Shown here in pieces: positions 34,862-43,434 of a DNA stretch of 64,000 nt. Both the position numbers and the translations under genes were made by a program. The notes beneath the pieces were generated by a model. That model was not told the DNA's origin and ran no database searches. It was given only the letters and a program-made list of their open reading frames with translations. This DNA comes from Flavobacterium shii (GTDB lineage Bacteria; Bacteroidota; Bacteroidia; Flavobacteriales; Flavobacteriaceae). Each line of letters starts with the position of its first letter. Positions within the stretch are counted from its first letter, which is position 1. The stretch lies in the NCBI RefSeq assembly GCF_025847235.1, contig NZ_JAOZEW010000009.1:124001-188000 (forward strand), in the 5' to 3' direction.

Positions 34862-36226
34862 TTATTTAAGTGATTTTAGTTGGCCTTTTGATTTGATTAA
34901 TTGAATTTCTGCTACTTTATATCCTAGCACTGCTGATGAATAATTATTTTCGGCTTCGATATATGCATTTTCTACATCTAATAAATCGTTCAATGAAGCA
35001 AGTCCTTGCAGGTAATTATTTTTAGTATTTTGCAATACTTGCTGAGCAAGTTCTTTGTTCTCTTTTTGATTTGTAATGGTTATGATGCTATTTTCCATTT
35101 GGATTGTTGCATTGCTATACGCCATATCTAGAGAAAGCTTGGTATCTTTTAGATCTTCTTGCAAAGAACGAATAGCCACATCTGCCTGACGAACTTTGGC
35201 ACGTGTACCAAAACCTGTAAAGATTGGTATTTTTAGGTTTAATCCAATTGCTGAATAATCTGACCAGTAAACACCAGACGATGGTTTTACAAACCAAGGC
35301 ATTTCCGGACCCTGACCAAGATAGTTATATCCTGCACTTAAAGAAAGTGTTGGGTAAAACTCTGCCTGAGTGGCTTTCTTTTGATAAACCAATAATTCTT
35401 CTTGTTTTTTCAAAAGTAAATATTGATTTAAATTTTCAACATTTGGAGTTTCAGATAAAGGTTGAAGAGTAACTTCAAATTCGGTATTAGGAATAATGAT
35501 AGCAGTTTCTACTGGCATTCCCATGTAAAATTTTAATGCATTTTCCTGCAATGCTACTTTATTGATAACTTGTTGACGTTGCGTACTAATGTTTGATAGT
35601 TTAACTATTACTCTGTTCAAGTCAATTTTTTTGGCTAGACCATTGTTATATTGACCTTGAAGAATATTTCTTACTTTCTCTGTATTTACATAATTACTAT
35701 CTAATACGGTTAAGTTTAAACGTTGTACATATACTTCATAATAATTATTTGCAACTCTTTCGATTATATCTTCTTCAGTTAATTGCTCGTTTATTTGGTA
35801 GAACTCACGAGTACTTCTAGCTGCTTTTAATCCTGTAAATACAGTTTGATCAAAGATTGTTTGCGTTAATGACACTCCTGCTCCCGAAGTCCATTTTTGA
35901 CCAAAAGCCGCTTGAATAGAAGTTCCCGGTTCGCCAAAAGCTGCACCATCAATAACAGTAGTTTGTATTACCGGATTGTAAGTTAAACTCCCGTTTGCCG
36001 AAATTTGAGGTAATGCTCTTGAGCGTACTTCTTCTATTTTATATTGGCTATTTTCTACCTGTAATTTAGCCTTTTTTGCATCGGCTTTATTTTGTAGTGC
36101 GTAAGTAATAGCATCTTTCAAGGTCAAGGTCAGTCCGCCTTGCTTAGCCTGATTGCTATTGTTTGTGACTTGAGCATTTGCAGTTATCGCAAAAGCCAAG
36201 AGAAAGAGAAACATTATTCTTTTCAT
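34862..36226 (-). CDS. TolC-family outer-membrane efflux channel
   Basis: The 454-residue product has a signal peptide (MKRIMFLFLLAFAITANAQ) and two outer-membrane-efflux-protein repeats (about 35-230 and 255-450). Each is made of long coiled-coil helices and barrel strands (ALQNKADAKKAKLQVENSQYKIEEV; LLDVENAYIEAENNYSSAVLGYKVAEIQL, each read in part). Three copies assemble into the exit duct. The gene lies 24 bp after tetR in the same orientation. Confidence 0.92.
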   Translation of the reverse strand: MKRIMFLFLLAFAITANAQVTNNSNQAKQGGLTLTLKDAITYALQNKADAKKAKLQVENSQYKIEEVRSRALPQISANGSLTYNPVIQTTVIDGAAFGEPGTSIQAAFGQKWTSGAGVSLTQTIFDQTVFTGLKAARSTREFYQINEQLTEEDIIERVANNYYEVYVQRLNLTVLDSNYVNTEKVRNILQGQYNNGLAKKIDLNRVIVKLSNISTQRQQVINKVALQENALKFYMGMPVETAIIIPNTEFEVTLQPLSETPNVENLNQYLLLKKQEELLVYQKKATQAEFYPTLSLSAGYNYLGQGPEMPWFVKPSSGVYWSDYSAIGLNLKIPIFTGFGTRAKVRQADVAIRSLQEDLKDTKLSLDMAYSNATIQMENSIITITNQKENKELAQQVLQNTKNNYLQGLASLNDLLDVENAYIEAENNYSSAVLGYKVAEIQLIKSKGQLKSLK

Positions 36227-36250
36227 GGATTATAAATTATAGATTGATGA

Positions 36251-36850
36251 TTAATGGGTGATTCTTTTTATTTGTTTTTCAAGTTCTATTATTCCTGCAG
36301 GAGTGGCCATTGCTCTTGTATGGTATTCCAAAGCTTCCAGTTCGGCACTTTGAGCTTCTTTTTCGGAACTTGTAGTTTCGTTTATATGGAAAATTAATGT
36401 GTAATAAAATTTTACATATATATCGATATTAATATCCTCACGGTATAAACCTTGTTCGATACCTTTTGTAATATTATCTCTAAAGTACTGGCTACATTGA
36501 TCTATTTCAAACTTCATCATGTTTGTATAGATTTCTGGGTAGTGCTTTTTTAATTGATAAATCGGAGAAGTGTCGGAAGAGGACTTGAATAAATTTTTAA
36601 ATGTTTCTCTTATTTCGAAATTTTCCTGAATTGCATTATAATTTTTTGAAACAATAGAGTCAATTAATTCATGAACCTGTTTGTGAACAGCCGAAGTACT
36701 TTCTTCGATTAAAACCTCTTTATTACAGAAATATTTATAAATGGTTTTTTTAGAAATACACATTTCGCCTGCAATATCATCCATAGTGACACTTTTAAAA
36801 CCTAGTTTTAAGAATAAGTCACTTGCTTTTGATATGATTTTTTCTTTCAT
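36251..36850 (-). CDS. TetR/AcrR-family repressor of the efflux operon
   Basis: The 199-residue product has the N-terminal TetR helix-turn-helix (residues about 6-50: FLKLGFKSVTMDDIAGEMCISKKTIYKYFCNKEVLIEE, read in part), followed by an all-helical ligand-binding domain. It is embedded in the efflux operon between yceI and tolC. The paired half-sites TTGGAAACT/AGTTTCCAA that overlap the upstream promoter (37517-37548) are the best candidate for its operator. The inducing ligand is unknown. Confidence 0.92.
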   Translation of the reverse strand: MKEKIISKASDLFLKLGFKSVTMDDIAGEMCISKKTIYKYFCNKEVLIEESTSAVHKQVHELIDSIVSKNYNAIQENFEIRETFKNLFKSSSDTSPIYQLKKHYPEIYTNMMKFEIDQCSQYFRDNITKGIEQGLYREDINIDIYVKFYYTLIFHINETTSSEKEAQSAELEALEYHTRAMATPAGIIELEKQIKRITH

Positions 36851-36897
36851 TTTGTTTCTTCTAAATCTATTTTAAAAACTTTAATTTGATGTAAATC

Positions 36898-37419
36898 TTA
36901 TATTGTGAATTCTAAATTTGCCACAAGTTTAATGTCTTGTCCAGTAGATAAACCACTACTTTGATTAAATGAATTATAGGCTAATCCAAAATCTTTACGG
37001 TTTATATCTCCAGTAAGCTCAAAGGAAACTTTCTTATTGCCATCATAATAGTCAGTTTCTACTAGTTCAACATCAAGCTCTACAGTTTTTGTAACGTCCT
37101 TGATTGTTAAATCTCCTTTAATGAAATTTATGTTTTTGTTTACTTTTTGAAACGAAGTTGATTTAAAACTTATGGTTGGGTATTTATTAACGTCGAAAAA
37201 ATCATTTAGTTTTAAGTATGTATTTATCTGCTCCAATTTGGCTTCTCTATTATTTACATCCAAAGAAAATTCTATGGCAGCATCTTCTATTTCATTATTG
37301 TCTAAATCTACATGACCATGAAATTTATTTATAGAACCGCCTAAGTAGGCTAATATCGAATGTCTCATTTTGATTAAAACATCAGATTGACTTGAATCAA
37401 TTGTCCATTGTGTTTTCAT
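36898..37419 (-). CDS. YceI-family lipid-binding-like protein
   Basis: The 173-residue product is a complete YceI beta-barrel domain (TQWTIDSSQSDVLIKMRHSILAYLGGSINKFHG at the start, read in part; YPTISFKSTSF; GDLTIKDVTKTVELDVE). YceI proteins bind isoprenoid or amphiphilic molecules. This copy has no signal peptide, so it should be cytoplasmic, unlike E. coli YceI. It is the first gene of the unit that continues with tetR, tolC, adaptor and pump, so it might bind the pump's substrate; that link is inferred from context. Confidence 0.9.
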   Translation of the reverse strand: MKTQWTIDSSQSDVLIKMRHSILAYLGGSINKFHGHVDLDNNEIEDAAIEFSLDVNNREAKLEQINTYLKLNDFFDVNKYPTISFKSTSFQKVNKNINFIKGDLTIKDVTKTVELDVELVETDYYDGNKKVSFELTGDINRKDFGLAYNSFNQSSGLSTGQDIKLVANLEFTI

Positions 37420-37506
37420 AATATTAGGTAATGTTTTATTAATAATTATGATTTAACAGGATTACTTAGGAAATTGATCCGGGCTCTTTGCTGTTAAATT
37501 TCGGTG

Positions 37507-37536
37507 CAAATGTATATTGGAAACTCTAAACACCAA
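37507..37536 (-). promoter_or_regulatory. Promoter of the yceI-tetR-efflux operon
   Basis: TTG (37536-37534), a 19-base spacer and TACATTTG (37514-37507) on the minus strand match the Bacteroidetes consensus. The promoter is covered by the palindrome at 37517-37548. Confidence 0.7.
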
Positions 37537-37548
37537 AATAGTTTCCAA
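37517..37548. promoter_or_regulatory. Candidate TetR operator overlapping the efflux promoter
   Basis: TTGGAAACT (37517-37525) and its perfect complement AGTTTCCAA (37540-37548) are separated by 14 bases. The dyad spans the -33 element and stops two bases from the -7 element, an ideal place for repression. The tetR gene is in the operon it would control. Confidence 0.65.
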
Positions 37549-37633
37549 AGTATTTTTGATTATTTAACATTTCGTTAAGAAATCGAGTTTGTAATGCAGG
37601 CATAATGCAGTAAATTAGCCGAAAATTACTTTT

Positions 37634-38608
37634 ATGCATGCCATTTATCAGTACCAGGAATTTTTTATTAATTATCTGGAGAAACAAACTATAAGCAAAG
37701 AGCCTAAGAATCTCTACGAGCCAATTGAATATATTGTAAGCCTTGGTGGAAAAAGAATGCGTCCAGTATTGACTTTAATGACTGCCGAAGTTTTTGATGT
37801 TACCTATAGCGAAGCTCTCGCTGCTGCAATGGCAGTAGAAATTTTTCATAATTTTTCGTTGGTACATGACGATATCATGGATGATGCCCCTTTAAGAAGA
37901 GGGCAACAAACTGTTCATGAAAAATGGGATCTTAATACGGGAATACTTTCTGGTGATGCGATGCTTATTTTGGCATATCAATATTTTGAACAATATGAGC
38001 CGAATACTTTTAGAGAGCTAGCAAAGCTTTTTAGTAAAACAGCTTTAGAAGTTTGTGAAGGACAACAATGGGATGTTGATTTTGAACAAAGAAGAGATGT
38101 TACAATTCCGGAATATCTAAAAATGATTGAGTATAAAACAGCAGTTCTTGTTGCGGCAGCTATGAAAATGGGTGCAATTGTAGCAAAAACTTCTAATGAA
38201 AATGCCAATTTAATATATGACTTTGGATTACAATTAGGATTGGCTTTCCAGTTACAGGATGATTATTTAGATGCTTTTGGTGATCCGGAAACTTTTGGAA
38301 AACAAGTTGGTGGTGATATTATCGAAAATAAAAAAACGTATTTATATCTAAAAGCATTGGCTTTTTCTGATGCAGATAGCGCAAAACAATTAGAAGCCTT
38401 ATTTATTACTCAACCTGAGGATAATAGTGATAAAATTGAAATAGCTAAGAATATTTTTAATGTTTCGGGAGCGTCAAAAGCAACTCAGGATGCGATTGAA
38501 ATGTATACTTTGGAAGCTTTTAAAACACTGGATAAAATGGATATTAGTGACGAAAAGAAATTGTCATTACGCACTTTTGGTGAAAACTTAATGGGAAGAA
38601 AAGTTTAG
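37634..38608 (+). CDS. Polyprenyl synthetase (trans-isoprenyl diphosphate synthase)
   Basis: The 324-residue product contains both aspartate-rich motifs: the first in SLVHDDIMDDAPLRRG (DDIMD type) and the second in LQDDYLDAFGD. These bind magnesium and the diphosphate groups of the allylic and isopentenyl substrates. GGKRMRPVLT holds the conserved substrate-binding Lys and Arg residues. Length fits geranylgeranyl or longer-chain synthases of the IspA/IspB group; the product chain length depends on residues before the first motif (AVEIFHNFSL) and cannot be fixed here. In this phylum it could supply menaquinone side chains. Confidence 0.93.
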   Translation: MHAIYQYQEFFINYLEKQTISKEPKNLYEPIEYIVSLGGKRMRPVLTLMTAEVFDVTYSEALAAAMAVEIFHNFSLVHDDIMDDAPLRRGQQTVHEKWDLNTGILSGDAMLILAYQYFEQYEPNTFRELAKLFSKTALEVCEGQQWDVDFEQRRDVTIPEYLKMIEYKTAVLVAAAMKMGAIVAKTSNENANLIYDFGLQLGLAFQLQDDYLDAFGDPETFGKQVGGDIIENKKTYLYLKALAFSDADSAKQLEALFITQPEDNSDKIEIAKNIFNVSGASKATQDAIEMYTLEAFKTLDKMDISDEKKLSLRTFGENLMGRKV

Positions 38609-38635
38609 TATTCAGTAATCGAATTAAACAATATA

Positions 38636-39301
38636 ATGAATAGTAAATTTACCTTAACTGGAGGAGCAAGAATTGGAATGGCAAATGCAAGTTATCCATT
38701 TGCAGATTTATACGTGGATAAAGAAGTTCTAAAAATAAACGCTTCGATTGTGGGAAATTTAATGTTTCAACCAAAAGATATAATTTCAATAGAACCATAT
38801 ACTTCAATTCCGATTATAGGAAATGGAATAAAAATAAATCATAGAATTGGAAACTATAATTCAAAAGTAATATTTTGGACTTTTAAAGATCCAAGTTTTG
38901 TGATTTCGGAAATTAGAAAAACGGGTTTTCTGGAAAATTTAAACAGTATAATAAGTGCTGAGGATTTAGAAATCATTAAAAACCAAAATCAAGGTGGGTT
39001 TCCACTAAAGAAATCTGCTGTAATATTTTTTATAGTTGCTTGGAATTTACTTTTCTTTTTGGATGTTTTTCCATTTGCAACCCAAGAAAAGCCTGAAGGT
39101 TCTCCAGTTGGAATTGGAATGAATTTAGCAGTTGGGTTAATATTTGCTAGTTCTATCTTAGCAATAGTTTCTAATAGTTTCCGAAAGTTGATTCTTAACG
39201 CAGGCAGGGAGTTTGGAGATATTAAAAAGTTCGCGTACTTTATTGCATTTATAAGTGGAATATTGTTCGTTGTTTTAACAGCTTTGAATTTAAATAAATA
39301 A
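38636..39301 (+). CDS. Membrane protein of unknown function
   Basis: The 221-residue product has a soluble beta-rich N-terminal part (1-125), possibly PH-like (FADLYVDKEVLKINASIVGNLMFQPKDIISIEPYT, read in part), then three hydrophobic helices (AVIFFIVAWNLLFFLDVFPF, LAVGLIFASSILAIVS, YFIAFISGILFVVLTAL). It follows the polyprenyl synthase by 27 bp and may be co-transcribed, but the spacing and lack of known family leave its role open. Confidence 0.75.
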   Translation: MNSKFTLTGGARIGMANASYPFADLYVDKEVLKINASIVGNLMFQPKDIISIEPYTSIPIIGNGIKINHRIGNYNSKVIFWTFKDPSFVISEIRKTGFLENLNSIISAEDLEIIKNQNQGGFPLKKSAVIFFIVAWNLLFFLDVFPFATQEKPEGSPVGIGMNLAVGLIFASSILAIVSNSFRKLILNAGREFGDIKKFAYFIAFISGILFVVLTALNLNK

Positions 39302-39383
39302 AGAACGACTTGATAATTAATTTTTCAGTTTTAAATCTTTCAATTCTGAAATCACTAATCATAAATCAACAATCCTAAATCAA

Positions 39384-39737
39384 ATGTTTGTAGCTCCACA
39401 AAATACAGATTTATTACTTCAGGAAGCGGAGAAAGAAGCCTTGTATCTTAAATTGATTGAACAGATTAATAAAGATTTCAATTTGGCAAATGAAGGAATT
39501 GATTTTCCGCTGAGCATTTCTCCCGATGAACTTAAAATTCAAATGCACGAAAAAATATACAGAATGATTCAGTATAAATTTGCCGAGTATTTGAATCTTC
39601 TTTATATAATAGATGTTTCTGAAGCCGAAATTAAAAAATTAGACGGATCAGATTTAGTGATTCTAGCCGAACAAGTTTCCTTTTTAATTCTAAAAAGAGA
39701 ATGGCAGAAGGTTTGGTTTAGGAATTTTTATAAGTAG
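39384..39737 (+). CDS. Conserved-looking hypothetical protein
   Basis: The 117-residue product is soluble and largely helical (TDLLLQEAEKEALYLKLIEQINKDFNLAN; MHEKIYRMIQYKFAEYLNLLYIIDVSE, read in part), with no catalytic motif. I do not recognise the family by name. It is separated from the preceding membrane gene by an 82-bp spacer of AAATC-type repeat words. Confidence 0.7.
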   Translation: MFVAPQNTDLLLQEAEKEALYLKLIEQINKDFNLANEGIDFPLSISPDELKIQMHEKIYRMIQYKFAEYLNLLYIIDVSEAEIKKLDGSDLVILAEQVSFLILKREWQKVWFRNFYK

Positions 39738-39912
39738 TTTTTTTTGAGGTTCAAAGATGCTGATTCACAAAGGTTCAGAGGCTTCTCTTTTGGGATAAAA
39801 CTTCTTTTTTTGTTTCTTTTTTTATTTGATAGTTTTTTAAGGTTTAGAGGCTTATTCCTTTTTGACAAACTTTTACCTTTTTTTTACGCCTAAATTATTT
39901 CTTTGGGTCTGC

Positions 39913-40464
39913 TTAAAAATATACTCTCACAAATGGCATAAAAGCCTCTCCATAAATACTCTTGTTGTCATCATGCAGTACATCATAACGGATTCCAATA
40001 GTTACATTACCAGCTCGGTAACCAGCGCCAAGGTATAAAGCAGTATTCCAGAATGTATCGCTAAAACGGGGTTGTCCAAAATATTTATAATCAGTACTTA
40101 CATTGATTTGCTCTAATTCTGCCGAAAGTTGTATTTCAGGTATAGGATTGACCAATCCGATAAGGCTTCCGCCATAAAGCCAGGAAGAATATTCGTTTTT
40201 AGAAGATATATATCCTATTTGAGCACCTACACCAACAGATACAATTGGATTAATGTTGTAAATAGCACTTGGTAATATTGATATATCGGTGTATCCAGAA
40301 CCAAAACTTAATCCGAGTCCTCCACCAAATTGTACATGGTTCCAAAAGTCATTTTGCTTCTGTGGGATGTAATATTTTTGTTGCCCAATTATACCGCTTG
40401 AAAATAATAGAGTCAAAATCATTAAAAATGATTTGAAAACAATTGAAAAGTGATTTTTCTTCAT
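39913..40464 (-). CDS. Putative outer-membrane beta-barrel protein
   Basis: The 183-residue product has a signal peptide (about 1-27, ending SGIIGQ), then amphipathic strands with many Gly and Tyr residues (FGGGLGLSFGSGYTDISI, VGVGAQIGYISS, LYLGAGYRAGNVTIGIRYD), and a terminal aromatic residue (FVRVYF) typical of BamA-inserted barrels. It runs divergently from sucA and shares with it an upstream region carrying an inverted repeat (40486-40509). Function unknown. Confidence 0.75.
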   Translation of the reverse strand: MKKNHFSIVFKSFLMILTLLFSSGIIGQQKYYIPQKQNDFWNHVQFGGGLGLSFGSGYTDISILPSAIYNINPIVSVGVGAQIGYISSKNEYSSWLYGGSLIGLVNPIPEIQLSAELEQINVSTDYKYFGQPRFSDTFWNTALYLGAGYRAGNVTIGIRYDVLHDDNKSIYGEAFMPFVRVYF

Positions 40465-40485
40465 AGTTAGGCGGATTTTAACAAA

Positions 40486-40509
40486 TTTTTACGTAAAAGT
40501 ACGTAAAAA
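40486..40509. promoter_or_regulatory. Inverted repeat in the divergent sucA upstream region
   Basis: TTTTTACGT and its complement ACGTAAAAA are separated by six bases, and a third ACGTAAAA-like word overlaps the first arm. It could be an operator for either divergent gene. No regulator is assigned. Confidence 0.35.
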
Positions 40510-40535
40510 AAAGATTTAAATAAATTCGATTATTG

Positions 40536-40543
40536 TACTTTTG
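40536..40543 (+). promoter_or_regulatory. -7 element of the sucA-sucB operon
   Basis: TACTTTTG matches TAnnTTTG, 37 bp before the sucA ATG. No clear TTG at the -33 distance. Confidence 0.4.
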
Positions 40544-40580
40544 CCATTCTATTTAACAAAAAGTATATTCACTAAATATT

Positions 40581-43352
40581 ATGGATAGGTTTTCATTTTT
40601 AAATGCAGCACATACAGAGTTTTTTGCACAATTATACGATCAATATACACAAAATCCAGATAGCGTAGAGCCGAGTTGGAGAAGTTTTTTTCAAGGTTTC
40701 GATTTTGGAATGACAACTTACAACGACGAGGTGCCAGTTCAACAAATTGTTGAATTTGCGACTAACAATACGGATTGTAGTTTGGTGTCGGAAAAATTAC
40801 AAAAGGAGTTCAATGTATTAAAATTGATTGACGGGTATCGTTCTCGTGGTCATTTGTTTACAAAAACAAATCCGGTAAGAGATCGTAGGATATCATCGCC
40901 AACTTTAGATATCGAAAATTTTGGACTTACAACAGCAGATCTTACGACTGTTTTTGATGCAGCCAAAGTAATTGGAGTTCCACCTTGCTCATTGCAAGAT
41001 ATTGTTAAACGTCTTCAGGCAATTTATTGCCAGCACATCGGGGTAGAGTATATGTATATTCGTAACCCAAATGTTGTAAAATGGATTCAGGACAAACTTG
41101 GAGTAAATGACAACCAGCCTAATTTCTCTACAGATGAGAAAAAGGTAATCCTAAATAAATTAAACCAAGCAGTTTCTTTCGAGAACTTCTTGCATACCAA
41201 ATATGTTGGGCAAAAAAGATTCTCGCTAGAAGGAGGAGAATCGATCATCCCAGCTCTAGATGCTTTGATTGAAAAAGCAGCCGAAAAAGGTGTAGAGCAA
41301 TTTGTAATGGGTATGGCTCACCGTGGACGTCTTAATGTTTTGGCTAATATCTTTGGCAAATCAACACAAGACATCTTCGGAGAATTTGATGGTAAAGATT
41401 ACGACCAAGAGTACTTTGATGGAGACGTAAAATACCACTTAGGACTTACTGCCGATAAAAAAACAAGAACTGGAAAAAACATCAATATCAACCTTGCGCC
41501 AAATCCATCTCACTTAGAGACAGTTGGAGCAGTTATTGAAGGAATTACCAGAGCAAAACAAGATAAATATTACGCAGATGATTTCTCAAAAGTATTGCCA
41601 ATTGCCGTTCACGGTGATGCTGCAATAGCAGGACAAGGTATCTTGTACGAAATCATACAAATGGCACAATTAGACGGTTACAAAACCGGAGGAACAATAC
41701 ATATTGTAATTAACAACCAAGTTGGTTTTACAACGAATTACCTTGATGCACGTTCATCTACATATTGTACAGATGTTGCCAAAGTAACACTTTCGCCAGT
41801 ATTACACGTAAATGCAGATGATGCAGAAGCTGTAGTTCATGCCGTTTCATTTGCATTAGATTACAGAATGACATTTGGTCGTGATGTATTTATCGATTTA
41901 TTAGGATACAGAAAATACGGTCATAACGAAGGAGACGAGCCTCGTTTTACACAACCAGTTTTATATAAAATCATTGCAAAGCATGAAAATCCAAGAGATA
42001 TTTATGCGCAAAAATTATTGTCGGAAGGTATTATCGATGCTACTTACGTAAATGCATTAGAGAAAGAATACAAATCGACAATGGAGGTAAACCTTGAAGC
42101 ATCTCGTAAAAAAGACTTGACAATCATTACTCCATTTATGAAAAATGAATGGAAAGGTTTTGAGCAGGTTTCAGATGTTGTGATGTTGAAAAAATTTGAT
42201 ACTTCTTTTGCTAAAGACGGATTAGATTCTATCATAAAAACAATCTCAAGCTTACCATCAGATAAAAAATTCATTAACAAAATAACCAAAATTGTTACTG
42301 ATAGAAAAACAGGTTACGACAATAATACTATCGATTGGGGAACTGCAGAAGCATTAGCTTACGGTTCACTATTAACAGAAGGATTTGATGTTCGTATTTC
42401 TGGGCAAGACGTAGAGCGTGGTACATTCTCACACCGTCATGCCGTAGTAAAAGTAGAAGATTCAGAGGAAGAAGTAATCCTATTGAATGCTATAGAAAAT
42501 AAAAAAGGAAAATTCGGAGTATTCAATTCATTATTATCAGAGTACGGAGTTTTAGGATTCGATTACGGATATGCTTTGGCTAACCCTAATGCATTGACAA
42601 TTTGGGAAGCACAATTTGGAGATTTCTCAAATGGAGCACAAATCATGATCGACCAGTATATCTCATGTGGAGAAGACAAATGGAACAACCAAAACGGTAT
42701 TGTTTTATTATTGCCACACGGATACGAAGGACAAGGAGCAGAGCACTCTTCTGCAAGAATGGAGCGTTACCTACAACTTTGTGCAAGACAAAACATGTAT
42801 GTTGCAGACTGTACAACACCAGCCAACTTTTTCCACTTGTTAAGAAGACAAATGAAAACAACATTCCGTAAGCCTTTGGTAGTTTTCTCTCCAAAAAGTT
42901 TATTGCGTGATCCAAGATGTGTATCTACAGTAGAGGAATTAGCAAAAGGAAGTTTCCAAGAAACAATAGATGATACTACAGTTAACAAAAAAGACGTAAA
43001 AACGTTAGTTTTTGTTACAGGTAAATTCTATTATGACATCGTTGCCGAAAGAGAAAATAATGGGCGTAATGATGTTGCTGTTGTTCGTGTCGAACAATTG
43101 TTTCCATTACCAGTTGAGCAATTAAAAGCAATTATAGCACAATACCCTAACGCTGATGATTATGTTTGGGCACAAGAAGAGCCTAAAAACATGGGAGCTT
43201 ATAGCTTTATGTTAATGAACTTTGATCTTGTAAAATGGAGATTGGCTTCATTAAAAGCTTATGCTGCACCAGCATCAGGAAGTTATACAAGAGCAAAACG
43301 TCGTCATGCTGATGCAATCAGAATGGTTTTCGATAAAAATTTATTTAGATAA
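40581..43352 (+). CDS. sucA: 2-oxoglutarate dehydrogenase E1 component
   Basis: The 923-residue thiamine-diphosphate enzyme decarboxylates 2-oxoglutarate and transfers the succinyl group to E2. The N-terminus has the E1 signature FLNAAHTEFFAQLYDQYTQNPDSVEPSWRSFFQGF (read in part). The active-site region contains GMAHRGRLNVLANIFGK and HGDAAIAGQGILYE (thiamine-binding GDA). Later come RKYGHNEGDEPRFTQP and the transketolase-like C-terminal half (FSHRHAVV, EGQGAEHSSARMERYLQL). Length is near E. coli SucA (933). It is followed after an 82-bp repeat-like spacer by sucB. The E3 subunit is not in the window. Confidence 0.97.
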   Translation: MDRFSFLNAAHTEFFAQLYDQYTQNPDSVEPSWRSFFQGFDFGMTTYNDEVPVQQIVEFATNNTDCSLVSEKLQKEFNVLKLIDGYRSRGHLFTKTNPVRDRRISSPTLDIENFGLTTADLTTVFDAAKVIGVPPCSLQDIVKRLQAIYCQHIGVEYMYIRNPNVVKWIQDKLGVNDNQPNFSTDEKKVILNKLNQAVSFENFLHTKYVGQKRFSLEGGESIIPALDALIEKAAEKGVEQFVMGMAHRGRLNVLANIFGKSTQDIFGEFDGKDYDQEYFDGDVKYHLGLTADKKTRTGKNININLAPNPSHLETVGAVIEGITRAKQDKYYADDFSKVLPIAVHGDAAIAGQGILYEIIQMAQLDGYKTGGTIHIVINNQVGFTTNYLDARSSTYCTDVAKVTLSPVLHVNADDAEAVVHAVSFALDYRMTFGRDVFIDLLGYRKYGHNEGDEPRFTQPVLYKIIAKHENPRDIYAQKLLSEGIIDATYVNALEKEYKSTMEVNLEASRKKDLTIITPFMKNEWKGFEQVSDVVMLKKFDTSFAKDGLDSIIKTISSLPSDKKFINKITKIVTDRKTGYDNNTIDWGTAEALAYGSLLTEGFDVRISGQDVERGTFSHRHAVVKVEDSEEEVILLNAIENKKGKFGVFNSLLSEYGVLGFDYGYALANPNALTIWEAQFGDFSNGAQIMIDQYISCGEDKWNNQNGIVLLLPHGYEGQGAEHSSARMERYLQLCARQNMYVADCTTPANFFHLLRRQMKTTFRKPLVVFSPKSLLRDPRCVSTVEELAKGSFQETIDDTTVNKKDVKTLVFVTGKFYYDIVAERENNGRNDVAVVRVEQLFPLPVEQLKAIIAQYPNADDYVWAQEEPKNMGAYSFMLMNFDLVKWRLASLKAYAAPASGSYTRAKRRHADAIRMVFDKNLFR

Positions 43353-43434
43353 AAAATTAGTTTAAAGTTTAAGACTTAAAGTGTTTGGTTCAACTTTTAA
43401 GCCTTAAGCAATACAAACCTTAAACAAAAAAAAG

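Noticed and set aside
42602..42988. Several overlapping frames on both strands within sucA
   Set aside because: They result from codon bias in a real gene; none has a start context or recognisable product.
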